64,000 nucleotides of DNA from Shewanella sp. Isolate13 (GCF_022398325.1 NZ_JAKEVD010000024.1:1-64000), one strand, 5' to 3'; shown: positions 21,893 through 31,882, counted from the stretch's first letter. Made by a program: numbers and translations. The notes: generated by a model from the letters alone, not told the origin.

Positions 21893-23722
21893 ATGTGTGG
21901 AATCGTTGGCGCTGTAGCGCAAAGAGATGTGGCAGAAATTCTGGTTGAAGGCCTAAGACGCCTCGAATACCGTGGTTATGATTCTGCTGGTGTCGCGGTA
22001 TTAAATAATGGTGAGTTAAATAGAACTCGTCGCGTGGGCAAGGTACAAGAATTATCTGCAGCATTAGAGGCTGCACCTCTTGCTGGTGGCACGGGCATCG
22101 CGCACACACGTTGGGCAACCCATGGTGAGCCGAGCGAGCGTAACGCCCACCCGCATCAGTCAAATGGCGATATCGCGGTTGTTCACAACGGTATTATTGA
22201 AAACCATAACAAGCTACGTGAGATGCTCAAAGGCTTAGGTTACGTGTTTGAGTCAGACACCGATACTGAGGTGATCTGCCACTTAGTACATCATGAGTTA
22301 AAGACTCACAAGACCCTACTTGCAGCAGTTCAAGCAACGGTAAAACAACTTGAAGGTGCCTATGGCACAGTGGTTATCGACCGTCGTGATAGCGAGCGCA
22401 TGATCGTGGCTCGCTCCGGTAGCCCACTAGTTATCGGTTATGGTCTTGGCGAAAACTTTGTCGCTTCTGATCAGCTAGCACTACTACCTGTCACTCGCTC
22501 TTTTGCTTTCCTAGAAGAGGGTGATGTTGCCGAAGTGACTCGTCGGACCGTGAACATCTATGATGTTGACGGTAATGCAGTTGAGCGTGAGGTTAAAGAG
22601 TCGGAAGTCACTCATGACGCCGGTGATAAAGGTGAATACCGTCACTACATGCTAAAAGAGATCTACGAGCAACCAACGGCAATCGCCCGTACGCTTGAAG
22701 GTCGTATCGCTGCTGGCAAAGTATTAGATACTGCCTTTGGTGATAACGCTGCTGAATTCTTAAAAGATATTAAACACGTACAGATCATCGCCTGTGGTAC
22801 CAGTTACCATGCGGGTATGGCTGCACGTTACTGGTTAGAAGATTGGGCTGGCGTATCTTGTAACGTCGAGATCGCGTCAGAGTTCCGTTACCGCAAGTCG
22901 CACCTGTTCCCTAACAGCTTGCTTGTGACCATTTCACAGTCTGGTGAAACTGCAGATACCTTAGCGGCAATGCGTTTAGCCAAAGAGATGGGTTATAAGG
23001 CAACATTGACTATCTGTAATGCTCCTGGCTCTTCATTAGTACGCGAATCAGATATGGCGTACATGATGAAAGCGGGCGCAGAGATTGGTGTTGCATCGAC
23101 TAAAGCCTTTACCGTGCAGTTAGCGGGTCTGTTAATGCTGACCTCTGCTATTGGCCGTTACAACGGTATGTCTGATGAGATGCAAGCCGAGATCAGCCAA
23201 AGCCTGCTTTCAATGCCAGCTAAAGTAGAGCAAGCACTAGGTCTTGATGATGCGATTGCTGAGCTTGCCGAAGACTTCGCCGATAAGCACCATGCACTAT
23301 TCTTAGGTCGCGGCGATCAATATCCAATCGCGATGGAAGGCGCCCTTAAGCTTAAAGAGATCTCGTATATTCACGCAGAAGCTTATGCATCTGGTGAACT
23401 TAAGCACGGCCCATTAGCGCTTATCGATGCTGATATGCCAGTTATCGTGGTTGCGCCAAACAATGAGTTGTTAGAGAAGCTAAAGTCTAACGTCGAAGAA
23501 GTGCGTGCTCGTGGCGGTCTGATGTATGTGTTTGCCGATAAGGATGCCGAGTTTGAGTCAGATGACACCATGAAGGTGATCCCGGTTCCTCATTGTGATG
23601 AGTTTATGGCACCGCTTATCTATACCATCCCACTACAACTGCTTTCTTATCATGTTGCCTTGATTAAGGGCACTGATGTGGATCAGCCACGTAACTTAGC
23701 GAAGTCAGTAACTGTTGAATAA
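21893..23722 (+). CDS. glmS: Glutamine-fructose-6-phosphate aminotransferase GlmS
   Basis: GlmS makes glucosamine-6-phosphate, the first step to UDP-GlcNAc. The glutaminase domain begins with the catalytic Cys2 (MCGIVGA) and contains [13 protein letters not shown]. The isomerase half has two SIS modules with [17 protein letters not shown] and ASTKAFT, and the C-terminus is [13 protein letters not shown]. The length of 609 aa equals E. coli. The last codons (about 23686-23722) form the conserved Tn7 target recognised by TnsD; the transposon has inserted just beyond and leaves the protein intact. Confidence 0.97.
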   Translation: MCGIVGAVAQRDVAEILVEGLRRLEYRGYDSAGVAVLNNGELNRTRRVGKVQELSAALEAAPLAGGTGIAHTRWATHGEPSERNAHPHQSNGDIAVVHNGIIENHNKLREMLKGLGYVFESDTDTEVICHLVHHELKTHKTLLAAVQATVKQLEGAYGTVVIDRRDSERMIVARSGSPLVIGYGLGENFVASDQLALLPVTRSFAFLEEGDVAEVTRRTVNIYDVDGNAVEREVKESEVTHDAGDKGEYRHYMLKEIYEQPTAIARTLEGRIAAGKVLDTAFGDNAAEFLKDIKHVQIIACGTSYHAGMAARYWLEDWAGVSCNVEIASEFRYRKSHLFPNSLLVTISQSGETADTLAAMRLAKEMGYKATLTICNAPGSSLVRESDMAYMMKAGAEIGVASTKAFTVQLAGLLMLTSAIGRYNGMSDEMQAEISQSLLSMPAKVEQALGLDDAIAELAEDFADKHHALFLGRGDQYPIAMEGALKLKEISYIHAEAYASGELKHGPLALIDADMPVIVVAPNNELLEKLKSNVEEVRARGGLMYVFADKDAEFESDDTMKVIPVPHCDEFMAPLIYTIPLQLLSYHVALIKGTDVDQPRNLAKSVTVE

Positions 23723-23741
23723 CTGAATAGCTTAGAATATA

Positions 23742-23746
23742 AGTTT
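23742..23746. repeat. Target-site duplication, left copy (AGTTT)
   Basis: AGTTT lies immediately before the TGTCG end of the transposon and 19 bp after the glmS stop. It is repeated directly after the other end at 57707-57711. A 5-bp duplication is the Tn7 hallmark. Confidence 0.9.
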
Positions 23747-23812
23747 TGTCGTAGTACAATAAAGTTTGATCAGATACAATAAAGTCTGTTCATATACAAT
23801 AAAGATTGATCG
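23747..23812 (+). repeat. Tn7-like right end with three phased TnsB-type sites
   Basis: After the terminal TGTCGTAGT come three copies of a 17-bp word: ACAATAAAGTTTGATCA (23756-23772), ACAATAAAGTCTGTTCA (23776-23792) and ACAATAAAGATTGATCG (23796-23812). They are spaced exactly 20 bp apart. The ACAATAAAGT core is shared with Tn7 TnsB sites. Closely packed sites identify this as the right (tnsA-proximal) end. Confidence 0.92.
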
Positions 23813-23819
23813 TTTTCTT

Positions 23820-23855
23820 ACCTCCTGCTAAGTTTAGCTTAGTAGGAGGTTTTTT
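23820..23855 (+). terminator. Terminator-like hairpin that buries the tnsA ribosome-binding site
   Basis: ACCTCCTGCTAAG (23820-23832) pairs with CTTAGTAGGAGGT (23838-23850) in a 13-bp stem with one G-U pair and a 5-nt loop, followed by six T (23850-23855). The tnsA ATG follows at once (23856). The only Shine-Dalgarno, AGGAGG at 23844-23849, lies inside the stem. The structure should terminate glmS read-through and also block tnsA translation on any transcript starting upstream of it. Confidence 0.75.
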
Positions 23856-24677
23856 ATGTCTGATGCAAATAAGCCACTCAATAAGAAAGACCAAAAGCGC
23901 TTAGATGAAAAACGAGGTGAAGGGACTGGAAAGGATTACATTCCTTTCATTAGAGTCGGTGAGTTCAGTAGCTCAGGAGAAAGCGTTCGTGTTAAAAGTG
24001 CTACAGTGGGCCGAGTGCACCACTTTCACTCTGGAAATGAGCTTGCGGCATTTTTGTTGTTCGATTGGTATAAGGAGGTCATCGACATACGAGAACAGTT
24101 CCCTATCCCACTCATTGACTCTTTAATTATTTGTCGTCAATTAGGCATCCGTCACCCACAAGAAAAGGGTGAGCTTAAGATAGTGACAACGGACTTGCTT
24201 ATTGATTTTGCAGATGGATCTCAGTTGGCTATCCCTGTAAAGCCAGCTTTGGAGCTTGATAAAAAAAGAATTAGAGAAAAGCTTCAAATTGAAAAAGCTT
24301 ATTGGGAGGATGAAAAAGTAACTTGTCTTATTTTTACTGATCAAGAGGTTTCCAACGAACTCAAAATGAATTTGAAGTGGATAAGACCACTCATCGATAT
24401 AGATATTAAAGCCGAATATCCATTTTCCAAACAAGATGTCATAGATCTAGCTGCGCGATTAGCTAGGCAACCCAAAGCATTCGTTGCTCGCCATTGCGCC
24501 AAATTGGATGATGAATATCAGTTAGATGAAGGTACCCATATCGGAGTTTTTCGCTACGGAATTGCCAATCAATATTTAAAAGCATCATTAGAAATCCCGT
24601 TTACTGATTGGAAATGCGAAGATATCGAGCTCTTAATGAACGATAGCTTAGAATTTGGGGTGGGTAATGCTTTTTAA
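23856..24677 (+). CDS. tnsA: TnsA, Tn7-type transposase endonuclease subunit
   Basis: TnsA cuts the 5' ends of the transposon and works with TnsB in cut-and-paste transposition. The N-terminal restriction-enzyme-like domain has candidate catalytic residues Glu62 (HSGNELAAF), Asp113 (VTTDLLIDF) and Lys129 (AIPVKPA), matching E63/D114/K132 of Tn7 in spacing. The length, 273 aa, is the same as Tn7 TnsA. The stop overlaps the tnsB start by 11 bp. The unusual leader hairpin is described separately. Confidence 0.93.
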   Translation: MSDANKPLNKKDQKRLDEKRGEGTGKDYIPFIRVGEFSSSGESVRVKSATVGRVHHFHSGNELAAFLLFDWYKEVIDIREQFPIPLIDSLIICRQLGIRHPQEKGELKIVTTDLLIDFADGSQLAIPVKPALELDKKRIREKLQIEKAYWEDEKVTCLIFTDQEVSNELKMNLKWIRPLIDIDIKAEYPFSKQDVIDLAARLARQPKAFVARHCAKLDDEYQLDEGTHIGVFRYGIANQYLKASLEIPFTDWKCEDIELLMNDSLEFGVGNAF

Positions 24678-26748
24678 TCAAGTCTATCAATACACGAATT
24701 CAAGTGAACGAGTGCGCGTCGTTTACGAAGCTATTGAGTTTATTTGGTTGATCGATATAGATGATGGTGCTGCTTGGCCAGTATGTAAGACCACGTCAGA
24801 GTTGCAAGAGCTTATCGATAGCCAATCAATAAAGAGCATCAGCGAACCTTTTACTTTCTCTCATGTTGAAAGCGAAAGTGTGCAAGGTTTGAAGCGAGAT
24901 GAGGCTTATTCTTTACTGAAAATATTATTGAAAGATCACTATGAACTACTCGATAAAGGGTCACGTAACCGACTTATTAGAAGCGCCGTCGAAGAGACAG
25001 GAAAGCCGCGAATTTACTTTATTCGTCAACTGCGTCGATATTGGCAACGTGGAATGACACCAAACTCATTGCTGCCGGATTATCATAAATCAGGCGGTAA
25101 AGGTAAACCTAGGCGAGATGTTGGCAACAAACTTGGACGAAAGCGAACTAGAGCTGAAGGTGTTGGGGCCATTATTACGGACGATGTTGCCGAAATTTTC
25201 AGCCTAGCGATAGACGGTTTTTTTCTCCCCAATGGTAAATTATCGCTCAAAGATGCAAAGGGTAAAGCTATTGGACTTTACAAATCTCGTTACCCTGATG
25301 CTGATAAAACATCTATTCCTACTCCACGTCAGTTCCGTTATTTCTATGAGTCGAACTATAGAAAGAATGATGTCGTAAGACGAAGAACACCATCTAAAAT
25401 CTATGACAAAGACATTAGGCCATTAACGAGTACTTCAGCTTTTATGAATATTGGGCCCGGAGGCCGATATGAGATCGATGCAACGATAGCTGACCTTTAT
25501 TTAGTATCTGAGAACGATCCCAATAAAATCATTGGTAGGCCAGTGGTATATATCGTCAAAGATGTGTTTAGTCGAATGGTTACGGGGCTTTATGTTGGCC
25601 TAGAAAATCCATCTTGGGTTGCGGCAATGATGGCAATGTCTAATGCCTTTCTTGATAAAACAGAATATTGCCGTAGCTATGGAATAGAAATTGATTCTAG
25701 TATGTGGCCTTCTGTTGGGATGCCAGCGTCGATCATGGCGGATAAAGGTGAGCTTTTACATAGGCAAGCAGATGTGTTGGTGAATGCTTTTAACATTCAA
25801 CTGAGCAATTCACGTTCTTATCGAGGTGATGACAAAGGTGGTGTAGAACGGTATTTCAATACTCTTCAAACAACCTTCAAGCCTTATATCGGCGGTATTG
25901 TTGAGCCTGTCAATGGTAAGAAGCGATTGGGTCGTCGTTACGAATTAGATGCAGAGCTCACATTAAGTGCATTCACTGAAACAGTGATACATATAATTCT
26001 TCATTACAATACTCGGCATGTAGTTAAAGATTATGACTTTGCTGAAGATATGCCCGATGATTTACCTGCAGTACCCCTACAGTTATGGAATTGGGGAATA
26101 AAAAATCGTACTGGCAAGTTGCGTCCATGCTCCAAAGATATGGTTGAAGTTAACTTGTTACCAACTGAAAAAGCGACGGTTTCCGAGGTGGGGATTGGAT
26201 TCAAAGGATTGAAGTACACTTGTCGTGAAGCTATCGCAGCTGGATGGTTTGATCGGTTTAAGCACGTAAGACCAGCAAAGGTAGATATTGCTTTTGATCC
26301 TCGGCGTACAGATGTGGTCTACCTTCGCCCAGATAATGACTATCAGTCTTATTGGGTATGTGAGCTATCAGACAGAAGTCGTCGCTTTAAAGGTATGAGC
26401 TTTGTTGAGGCCGCAGGCATATTCAAATCAGCCAAGATAGCGGAAGCTTCAGCTAAGCAAGAGATGGATTTTACAAAGCCGGATTTACAGATGAAAATTG
26501 AAAATTTGGCTGAGCAGGCTCGTAAAAGAAAAGCTAATGCCCCTAAGCTCAAAAATTCACAAAAGTTGGCCGGAATTAAGACTAATAGAGATAATGAGCG
26601 AGAGCTTGAGCGGGACCGTGTGACTACTAACTCTGAATATAATGTTGTACCCCCTAAAGCTGATGTAGTTGATATTAAAACAGGACGTGGCTCAGCAAGT
26701 ATCGATTACCCATCCCTTGATGAGTTTTTGGGAGATGACGATGATTAA
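24667..26748 (+). CDS. tnsB: TnsB, Tn7-type DDE transposase
   Basis: TnsB recognises the transposon ends and performs 3'-end cleavage and strand joining. The catalytic triad is visible as Asp271 (YEIDATIAD), Asp359 (IMADKGEL) and Glu394 (DKGGVERYFNTLQ), each two residues before the Tn7 positions. N-terminal DNA-binding segments precede the RNase H fold and a basic, TnsC-interacting tail follows. ATG 24667 gives 693 aa (Tn7: 702). It overlaps tnsA at its start and tnsC at its end, which suggests coupled translation. Confidence 0.94.
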   Translation: MLFNQVYQYTNSSERVRVVYEAIEFIWLIDIDDGAAWPVCKTTSELQELIDSQSIKSISEPFTFSHVESESVQGLKRDEAYSLLKILLKDHYELLDKGSRNRLIRSAVEETGKPRIYFIRQLRRYWQRGMTPNSLLPDYHKSGGKGKPRRDVGNKLGRKRTRAEGVGAIITDDVAEIFSLAIDGFFLPNGKLSLKDAKGKAIGLYKSRYPDADKTSIPTPRQFRYFYESNYRKNDVVRRRTPSKIYDKDIRPLTSTSAFMNIGPGGRYEIDATIADLYLVSENDPNKIIGRPVVYIVKDVFSRMVTGLYVGLENPSWVAAMMAMSNAFLDKTEYCRSYGIEIDSSMWPSVGMPASIMADKGELLHRQADVLVNAFNIQLSNSRSYRGDDKGGVERYFNTLQTTFKPYIGGIVEPVNGKKRLGRRYELDAELTLSAFTETVIHIILHYNTRHVVKDYDFAEDMPDDLPAVPLQLWNWGIKNRTGKLRPCSKDMVEVNLLPTEKATVSEVGIGFKGLKYTCREAIAAGWFDRFKHVRPAKVDIAFDPRRTDVVYLRPDNDYQSYWVCELSDRSRRFKGMSFVEAAGIFKSAKIAEASAKQEMDFTKPDLQMKIENLAEQARKRKANAPKLKNSQKLAGIKTNRDNERELERDRVTTNSEYNVVPPKADVVDIKTGRGSASIDYPSLDEFLGDDDD

Positions 26749-28321
26749 TATTCATCAGGCTGAATATTCTGAGCCAGAGATAGTGGATTATCGAGGTCAT
26801 CCACTGATTAATGCGCTGCCATTGATTAACTCTCCCCAAGCTACGGCGAAAGCTTTAAATCGTTACCCTAAAGTTCATTCAAGTGAGAAATCGTTGCCAG
26901 GGTATATCCGTCGACATGCCATGATGCGAATTTTAGATGAATTTCTTTATCCCACAAAAGCACATCTTCAATTAGAACAAATGATTTCGGGGATGATACG
27001 AAGAGGTTACCTCGGGCGGAATATAGCAACAGCGGATTATCAACGAAATTTGCAAGATGTTGATATTGTAGATTTCTCCGTTGTATCAAGAAACGCAGGT
27101 AGTGCCGCTCTAGCCAGCTCTGTGATAGGTTGTTCAGGCACTGGAAAAACAACAGCAATTGAAGCTATTTTAGATTCATATCAACATCAAGCGATATATC
27201 ATCCCAAATATCAGCATATGCAACTTGTTTGGCTAAAGGTTGATTGTCCACATGATGGCTCAGCGAAAAGCTTATGCATACACTTTTTCCGAGCAGTTGA
27301 TGATGTGATTGGCTCTGACTATGAAGAAAGGTATGTGAAGATTAAATCTTCCGCAGAATCAATGCTTGGTGATATTGCAAGAGTGTCAGCCCTTCATTCT
27401 ATTGGGATCCTTGTGATAGATGAGATACAGCATCTACAGGCTGCACGTTCTGGAGGAGCGTCAAAACTATTGAATTTTTTTGTAACACTAACCAATGTGA
27501 TCAAGGTTCCAGTATTATTTGTTGGTACACCAAACGCATTAGGCCTTTTTTCACCAACAATGCGCTCAGCACGTCGAGCTTCTCAGTTGGGTAGCCTAAA
27601 TTGGAACAGATTTGAGCATTTATCAAATGATGGTGCGGAAAGTGAATGGGAGCTATTTTTACAGCGAATGTGGAAACTGCAGTGGTTTGAGAACCCAACG
27701 CCACTCACAGAACCTATGAAAGTATTGTTTTGGGAGCTAACTCAAGGCGTTGCTCATGTCGCTGTATCATTGTTTTATTTGTCTCAGACAAGAGCTGTTA
27801 TGGCAAAGAGCGAAGTGCTTGATCAAAAGTTAGTGCTAGATGTATTCAACAAAGAATTATCCATAATTCATCCAATGATTAAAGCACTTCAAAGTGGTAG
27901 AAAAAAAGAAATACTTGATTACGCAGATCTAGACTTACCAACAGATATTATTCGTATCAAAGGTCTTGGGGGCGAAATATCGAAGGTAGAGGTCAGTAGT
28001 AATGATATTGCATCAGACAAACTTACTGAGCTAACAGAGTTGCTCATTAGAGTGGGTATTGGTGCAGATATTGCCCCCCTCACAGCAAAACAAGCTTTGG
28101 AAGAAAAACCTGAAGAAGATTTGTTTGGTTTAGTTGCCCATATAAAATCATTAAGCGAAATGCATCGTCAGCCTGCCAAGCCTGTAAGAAGTAAGGTAGA
28201 AAAGCTCAAACCTGTTTATGTTGAAAATGATCTAAGGTTACTGCGAACCGATACCCCTATGTCGACCTATAAAAATATGAAAAGGGCAGGCATGATATTG
28301 GATATTACGCCTTATCTTTAG
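26741..28321 (+). CDS. tnsC: TnsC, AAA+ target-selection regulator
   Basis: TnsC is the ATP-dependent matchmaker linking TnsD or TnsE target complexes to the TnsAB transposase. Walker A GCSGTGKT (about residues 130-137) and Walker B GILVIDEIQHL are clear, followed by LFVGTPNALGLF and an arginine-rich segment typical of AAA+ sensors. I choose ATG 26741, placed 6 nt after GGGAG inside the end of tnsB, giving 526 aa (Tn7: 555). The ATG at 26735 is too close to that site. Confidence 0.92.
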   Translation: MINIHQAEYSEPEIVDYRGHPLINALPLINSPQATAKALNRYPKVHSSEKSLPGYIRRHAMMRILDEFLYPTKAHLQLEQMISGMIRRGYLGRNIATADYQRNLQDVDIVDFSVVSRNAGSAALASSVIGCSGTGKTTAIEAILDSYQHQAIYHPKYQHMQLVWLKVDCPHDGSAKSLCIHFFRAVDDVIGSDYEERYVKIKSSAESMLGDIARVSALHSIGILVIDEIQHLQAARSGGASKLLNFFVTLTNVIKVPVLFVGTPNALGLFSPTMRSARRASQLGSLNWNRFEHLSNDGAESEWELFLQRMWKLQWFENPTPLTEPMKVLFWELTQGVAHVAVSLFYLSQTRAVMAKSEVLDQKLVLDVFNKELSIIHPMIKALQSGRKKEILDYADLDLPTDIIRIKGLGGEISKVEVSSNDIASDKLTELTELLIRVGIGADIAPLTAKQALEEKPEEDLFGLVAHIKSLSEMHRQPAKPVRSKVEKLKPVYVENDLRLLRTDTPMSTYKNMKRAGMILDITPYL

Positions 28322-28374
28322 TTGTCGTTTCACCAACTATACTCTCGTTAGTGAGTTTAGTTTTGGTGGTTGGT

Positions 28375-29955
28375 ATGTTAACCCATTTCCCCATTGTCCA
28401 GCCGGATGAGTTACTCGGTTCACTGTTAACGCGCTTCATTAAGCAGCATGGACTAATCAATGACAAAGTTGCATTGGATATGTTATTCGGGAACAGAAAA
28501 GTGGTTCCCTCTGCTTTGCTTCAAGGCCATATCAAAGAGTTACTTGAGCATATAGGGCATATCTGGTTAGCTTCACCTGAACAAGTCATTAAAAGTCACA
28601 CCTTACTACCGATCTTTAAGCCATTTATTCCTCGTCAACGCTATCAAGAGATCATGAACAACCTGATTGTTGGAACCACCAACTCAAGTTCATTGCGAAC
28701 AGGAATGAATGCGGGGTTGCTTATGTGGCCCTCAACTTATCAGGTATGCCCTCTTTGTCTTAAAAAGCAGCGAGATACGTTAGGTTTTTATTATGCTCGT
28801 AGGCTTTTTCAATGTGCAGGAGTGGAAGCTTGTCCTAAACACCATTGCCTATTAGTTTCCACTCCAATTGCTATTCAATCAGAACATCGTCATCAATTTA
28901 CAGGATTACCTTGGCAGTTAGACATTTCACTCATTGCTCAGATTGCAGAGCCTAAATTATGCCAATTAGCCTGTCTAATTGAGGATTTGTTCAATTACTC
29001 AAGTGATACCTTAAGTTATCTGCAGTGGTCTTGCTATTTCCGACATCTGGCATTGTCACAGCAGTTAATGAAGGGTAATCGAATAGATCATGAAAAAATC
29101 TCGAGTGCAGTGCGTGATTACTGGGGAGACCAATGGTTAACCAAGCAGGGATTAGAATTAAAAAAACAAAACAGCTGGTTGCTTGCTATGTTTCGTAAGC
29201 ATCGGCGGTCATTTAGTTATTTGCAGTATTTTGTTGTCTGTTTAGCTCTCGATAAAAATAAGTCCACCTTAGACCGTTTTTTACATCAAGTTGCCAATAC
29301 TCCAAATGCCACTGAGCCTGAACCTTCTCTGGTTATACCCGTAAAGCAGGCTGATATGACTAATTATCAAAACGAATGGCTTCAATTGATGAGGTCTAAC
29401 CCAGACGCGTCATTGAAAATCCTGAGAAGCTATAGGGAGGGGGCACGTTTATATACTTGGCTGTACCGCCATTGTTTGGTATGGCTCGAAGGCAATAAGC
29501 CTGCCGCTGTAAAAAACTATGTGAACAACAGGGTTAATTGGCACCAAAGGGATCTTAGTTTTGTTAAGCAGTTGCTTAAACTTGAATGGAGCCTAATATG
29601 TCAACTAAAAGGGCCTAGACGTTCAAAAAACTGGTATTCCAAGCAAATCAACCAATTAAACCGAATGTTGAACAAGCTCAACCTGTTACCTCTATGTAGT
29701 TTGTTTTTTGATCGGTATAGCGAATCTGTCGAAGAGTACCAGACAAGGCGGTTAGCTTGTGTTATGGATCATCTACTTGATAAAAAAGACTATTTAAGGC
29801 CTGTCTGTGAAATTGAACGAGATGCTGGACTCAGTCGTCAACGTAGTCGCCAACCTGCACGGGAAATTCTCAGATTGGACATCCCAGCCTGGCAGAGAAG
29901 TTCGCTCGTTTCCTCAGAGTGCCCCGTTGATAGAAATCGGCAAAATCAGGAGTAA
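28375..29955 (+). CDS. tnsD: TnsD/TniQ-family attTn7-recognition protein
   Basis: TnsD binds the end of glmS and directs insertion downstream. The N-terminal TniQ domain (FPIVQPDELLGSLLTRF) is followed by a CCCH zinc finger (YQVCPLCLKKQ ... EACPKHHCLLV). The long C-terminal region matches Tn7 TnsD in order: WLLAMFRKHRRSFSYLQ, then RLYTWLYRHCLVWL, then RYSESVEEYQTRRL. The length is 526 aa (Tn7: 508). The last 50 codons overlap the tnsE frame. The location of this element in attTn7 agrees with a working TnsD. Confidence 0.92.
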   Translation: MLTHFPIVQPDELLGSLLTRFIKQHGLINDKVALDMLFGNRKVVPSALLQGHIKELLEHIGHIWLASPEQVIKSHTLLPIFKPFIPRQRYQEIMNNLIVGTTNSSSLRTGMNAGLLMWPSTYQVCPLCLKKQRDTLGFYYARRLFQCAGVEACPKHHCLLVSTPIAIQSEHRHQFTGLPWQLDISLIAQIAEPKLCQLACLIEDLFNYSSDTLSYLQWSCYFRHLALSQQLMKGNRIDHEKISSAVRDYWGDQWLTKQGLELKKQNSWLLAMFRKHRRSFSYLQYFVVCLALDKNKSTLDRFLHQVANTPNATEPEPSLVIPVKQADMTNYQNEWLQLMRSNPDASLKILRSYREGARLYTWLYRHCLVWLEGNKPAAVKNYVNNRVNWHQRDLSFVKQLLKLEWSLICQLKGPRRSKNWYSKQINQLNRMLNKLNLLPLCSLFFDRYSESVEEYQTRRLACVMDHLLDKKDYLRPVCEIERDAGLSRQRSRQPAREILRLDIPAWQRSSLVSSECPVDRNRQNQE

Positions 29956-31489
29956 GCGCACGCTCAACAACAAAATCAAACCATTAATTGATATCAAATT
30001 TTCTGGGCATCCAAACATTTCTGTACCCGCCGAAGTCATATCTATGCTGGTGATGAATTCCCAATATGAGAATAAGAAGAGGATACCCGCTACAGACCGT
30101 ACTATTTTGGAGGTGTATTGTGATGGTCCTTTAAGAAAAACAAACTCAGCACTTGGGCCAAACAATGTCATATTTATCGATGGCAATATAAGAGTTGTGA
30201 TCCCTTGTTTAGAATTAGCAAGAACGTTGTTTTTGCATAATTTTCACTTAACACGAACGGCTTTAAGACCTAATGGTTTGAATGGCATGGCATTGAGCAC
30301 TGAAAATGCTGAATTTAGTACTATTCGTTTTAACCGCATGTCTGATTACCCACTAACAAACCTGAACTCAAAAAGTGCCTGCAAACATCTTATTTGGTTG
30401 ATGTTTGATAAAGCTGCCAGAAAGAGTTTTGACAGTATCTATGCTAGTTTACAAGCATCACAGGAGCCACTTTGGCGCTTTGATTTTGAACCGCCACCTC
30501 TAAATGGTTGGTACTTAAAATTGGCTGGCAATTATGATGAGCACGATAAAAGCTTATTTTATGTCATTGAAATAAAAGGGGTTTACCACCCAAAATTTGA
30601 CTATCCTAAGATAGTTTATATATATCACCCAACCAAAAAAGAAGTTATACCTATAGAACCATCAAATGGTTTTCGCCCGGAAGTTCCTCCGTCAGATCCC
30701 GATCCACAATTGAATTTACAGGCAATCCTTGGTGGTCATCGAAAACGAGATGTGGTCAGCGAAGAAGGCTTTAGCTTTACCCTTGGCGATGAAATTTACT
30801 CAGAAGTTATGCCGGGTAAGGCTGAACAAAGGGTCACTCCGATAGTAGACAATGAACAAATCCCAACGCCCGAAGAGTCTGCCGTGGGCCATGGAGCGCA
30901 AGCGGGGAATGCACAAGAGCTTGATTGGGCTATCAACCGTAGTGATGCAAATGAACCTGAAATAGACCAAGAGCTAAAAATAGCCGCTTCAACCAGTCAA
31001 TTTTTGCTGTTCGAGCAAGCAATAGAGTTACTAATGAAACTTCCAGATTATCAACATGTAGCTACTCATTGTATGGAACTTCCTAAGCCAACAAACTCAT
31101 CAACTATGTATTTAAATAAGCACACTAGACAGCCAAGAACATTTCATTGTGCTCAATTCACCTTTAGGCTGATACCTTTGATGATTGTTGAAGTTGATTT
31201 ATCAGATTACCCCAAAAAACGTCGACTAGGCTCGCGGCTGTTTGGTTTTACTGGTGATGCTGAGGCTGGGTTTATTGCTATTATGCAGGCGTGCTCTGAT
31301 GCCGGTGTTCGTTGGAACCGTGTGGTGAACGATGAGCATACCTGTATTGCAAAGTTAATTAAGCACCCTGTGGAGAGCATTACCGTAGGTAAGAAAAAAC
31401 AGTCCAAATCGCAGCAAGAATATTTAGTCACTTGGTTGAATAACATTGATAAGAGTATAAATTCAATCGACTTTAATGCGCTAAAGTAG
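29807..31489 (+). CDS. tnsE: TnsE, conjugation/replication-directed targeting protein
   Basis: TnsE steers Tn7 to lagging-strand replication intermediates and conjugal plasmids via the sliding clamp. Similarity to Tn7 TnsE is visible in IPCLELARTLFLHNFHL, the RFDFEPPPLNGWYLKLAG block (Tn7: SFDPPPMQGW) and the C-terminal LLIVEVDLSD-type segment. The frame opens with GTG at 29807, giving 560 aa, about 20 longer than Tn7, and overlaps tnsD by 149 bp. The first 35-40 residues look like out-of-frame tnsD sequence, and a TTG near 29928 could be the true start. Confidence 0.85.
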   Translation: MKLNEMLDSVVNVVANLHGKFSDWTSQPGREVRSFPQSAPLIEIGKIRSKRTLNNKIKPLIDIKFSGHPNISVPAEVISMLVMNSQYENKKRIPATDRTILEVYCDGPLRKTNSALGPNNVIFIDGNIRVVIPCLELARTLFLHNFHLTRTALRPNGLNGMALSTENAEFSTIRFNRMSDYPLTNLNSKSACKHLIWLMFDKAARKSFDSIYASLQASQEPLWRFDFEPPPLNGWYLKLAGNYDEHDKSLFYVIEIKGVYHPKFDYPKIVYIYHPTKKEVIPIEPSNGFRPEVPPSDPDPQLNLQAILGGHRKRDVVSEEGFSFTLGDEIYSEVMPGKAEQRVTPIVDNEQIPTPEESAVGHGAQAGNAQELDWAINRSDANEPEIDQELKIAASTSQFLLFEQAIELLMKLPDYQHVATHCMELPKPTNSSTMYLNKHTRQPRTFHCAQFTFRLIPLMIVEVDLSDYPKKRRLGSRLFGFTGDAEAGFIAIMQACSDAGVRWNRVVNDEHTCIAKLIKHPVESITVGKKKQSKSQQEYLVTWLNNIDKSINSIDFNALK

Positions 31490-31539
31490 TGGACAGCCAA
31501 ATTTGCTCAAACAAACTCACCGAAAAACCCATACGATTT

Positions 31540-31882
31540 CAGGAGATGGAGCCTATGACACTCGAGAGTGCCATGCTGTTATCCGCCGTAAACGGGCTTT
31601 TAGTTTTATTCCCTTCGCGATGGGGTTGCCTACTGGGAACAAGGACATCCGCGAAATTTAGCAGTGAGTTTTCATTGTACTGGGAGAACTCTAATTATGC
31701 ATGAGACTATTTTACGGGAGGGTTACTGTTCCACCTCTGAAGCCGTCATGCATCGGATAAAGCAGTTACTCGGCGACAGCTTGAGCATGATAAATTACAA
31801 TGCTCAAGTAGGGAAGCTTATGCTATGATCAAAGCATTAAACAAACAGACTAGGTATGCCTGAAACACAGTTTTTTAGCTAA
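31540..31882 (+). pseudogene. Decayed IS5-family (IS903-like) transposase C-terminal fragment
   Basis: The segment reads GDGAYDTRECHAVIRRKRA, then (after frameshifts) WEQGHPRNLAVS, EAVMHRIKQLLGDSLSMINYNAQVG, AMIKALNK and a terminal GMPETQFFS. These are consecutive blocks of IS903-type transposases (DGAYDT; YRxKQL; LxxYxxQVxE; GMP). Several frameshifts and the missing N-terminal half make it non-functional. It lies directly after tnsE. Confidence 0.75.

Noticed and set aside
31489..31704. 71-aa plus-strand ORF after tnsE as a gene
   Set aside because: The conserved IS5 transposase residues are read in other frames through the same DNA, so this ORF is part of a decayed transposase.
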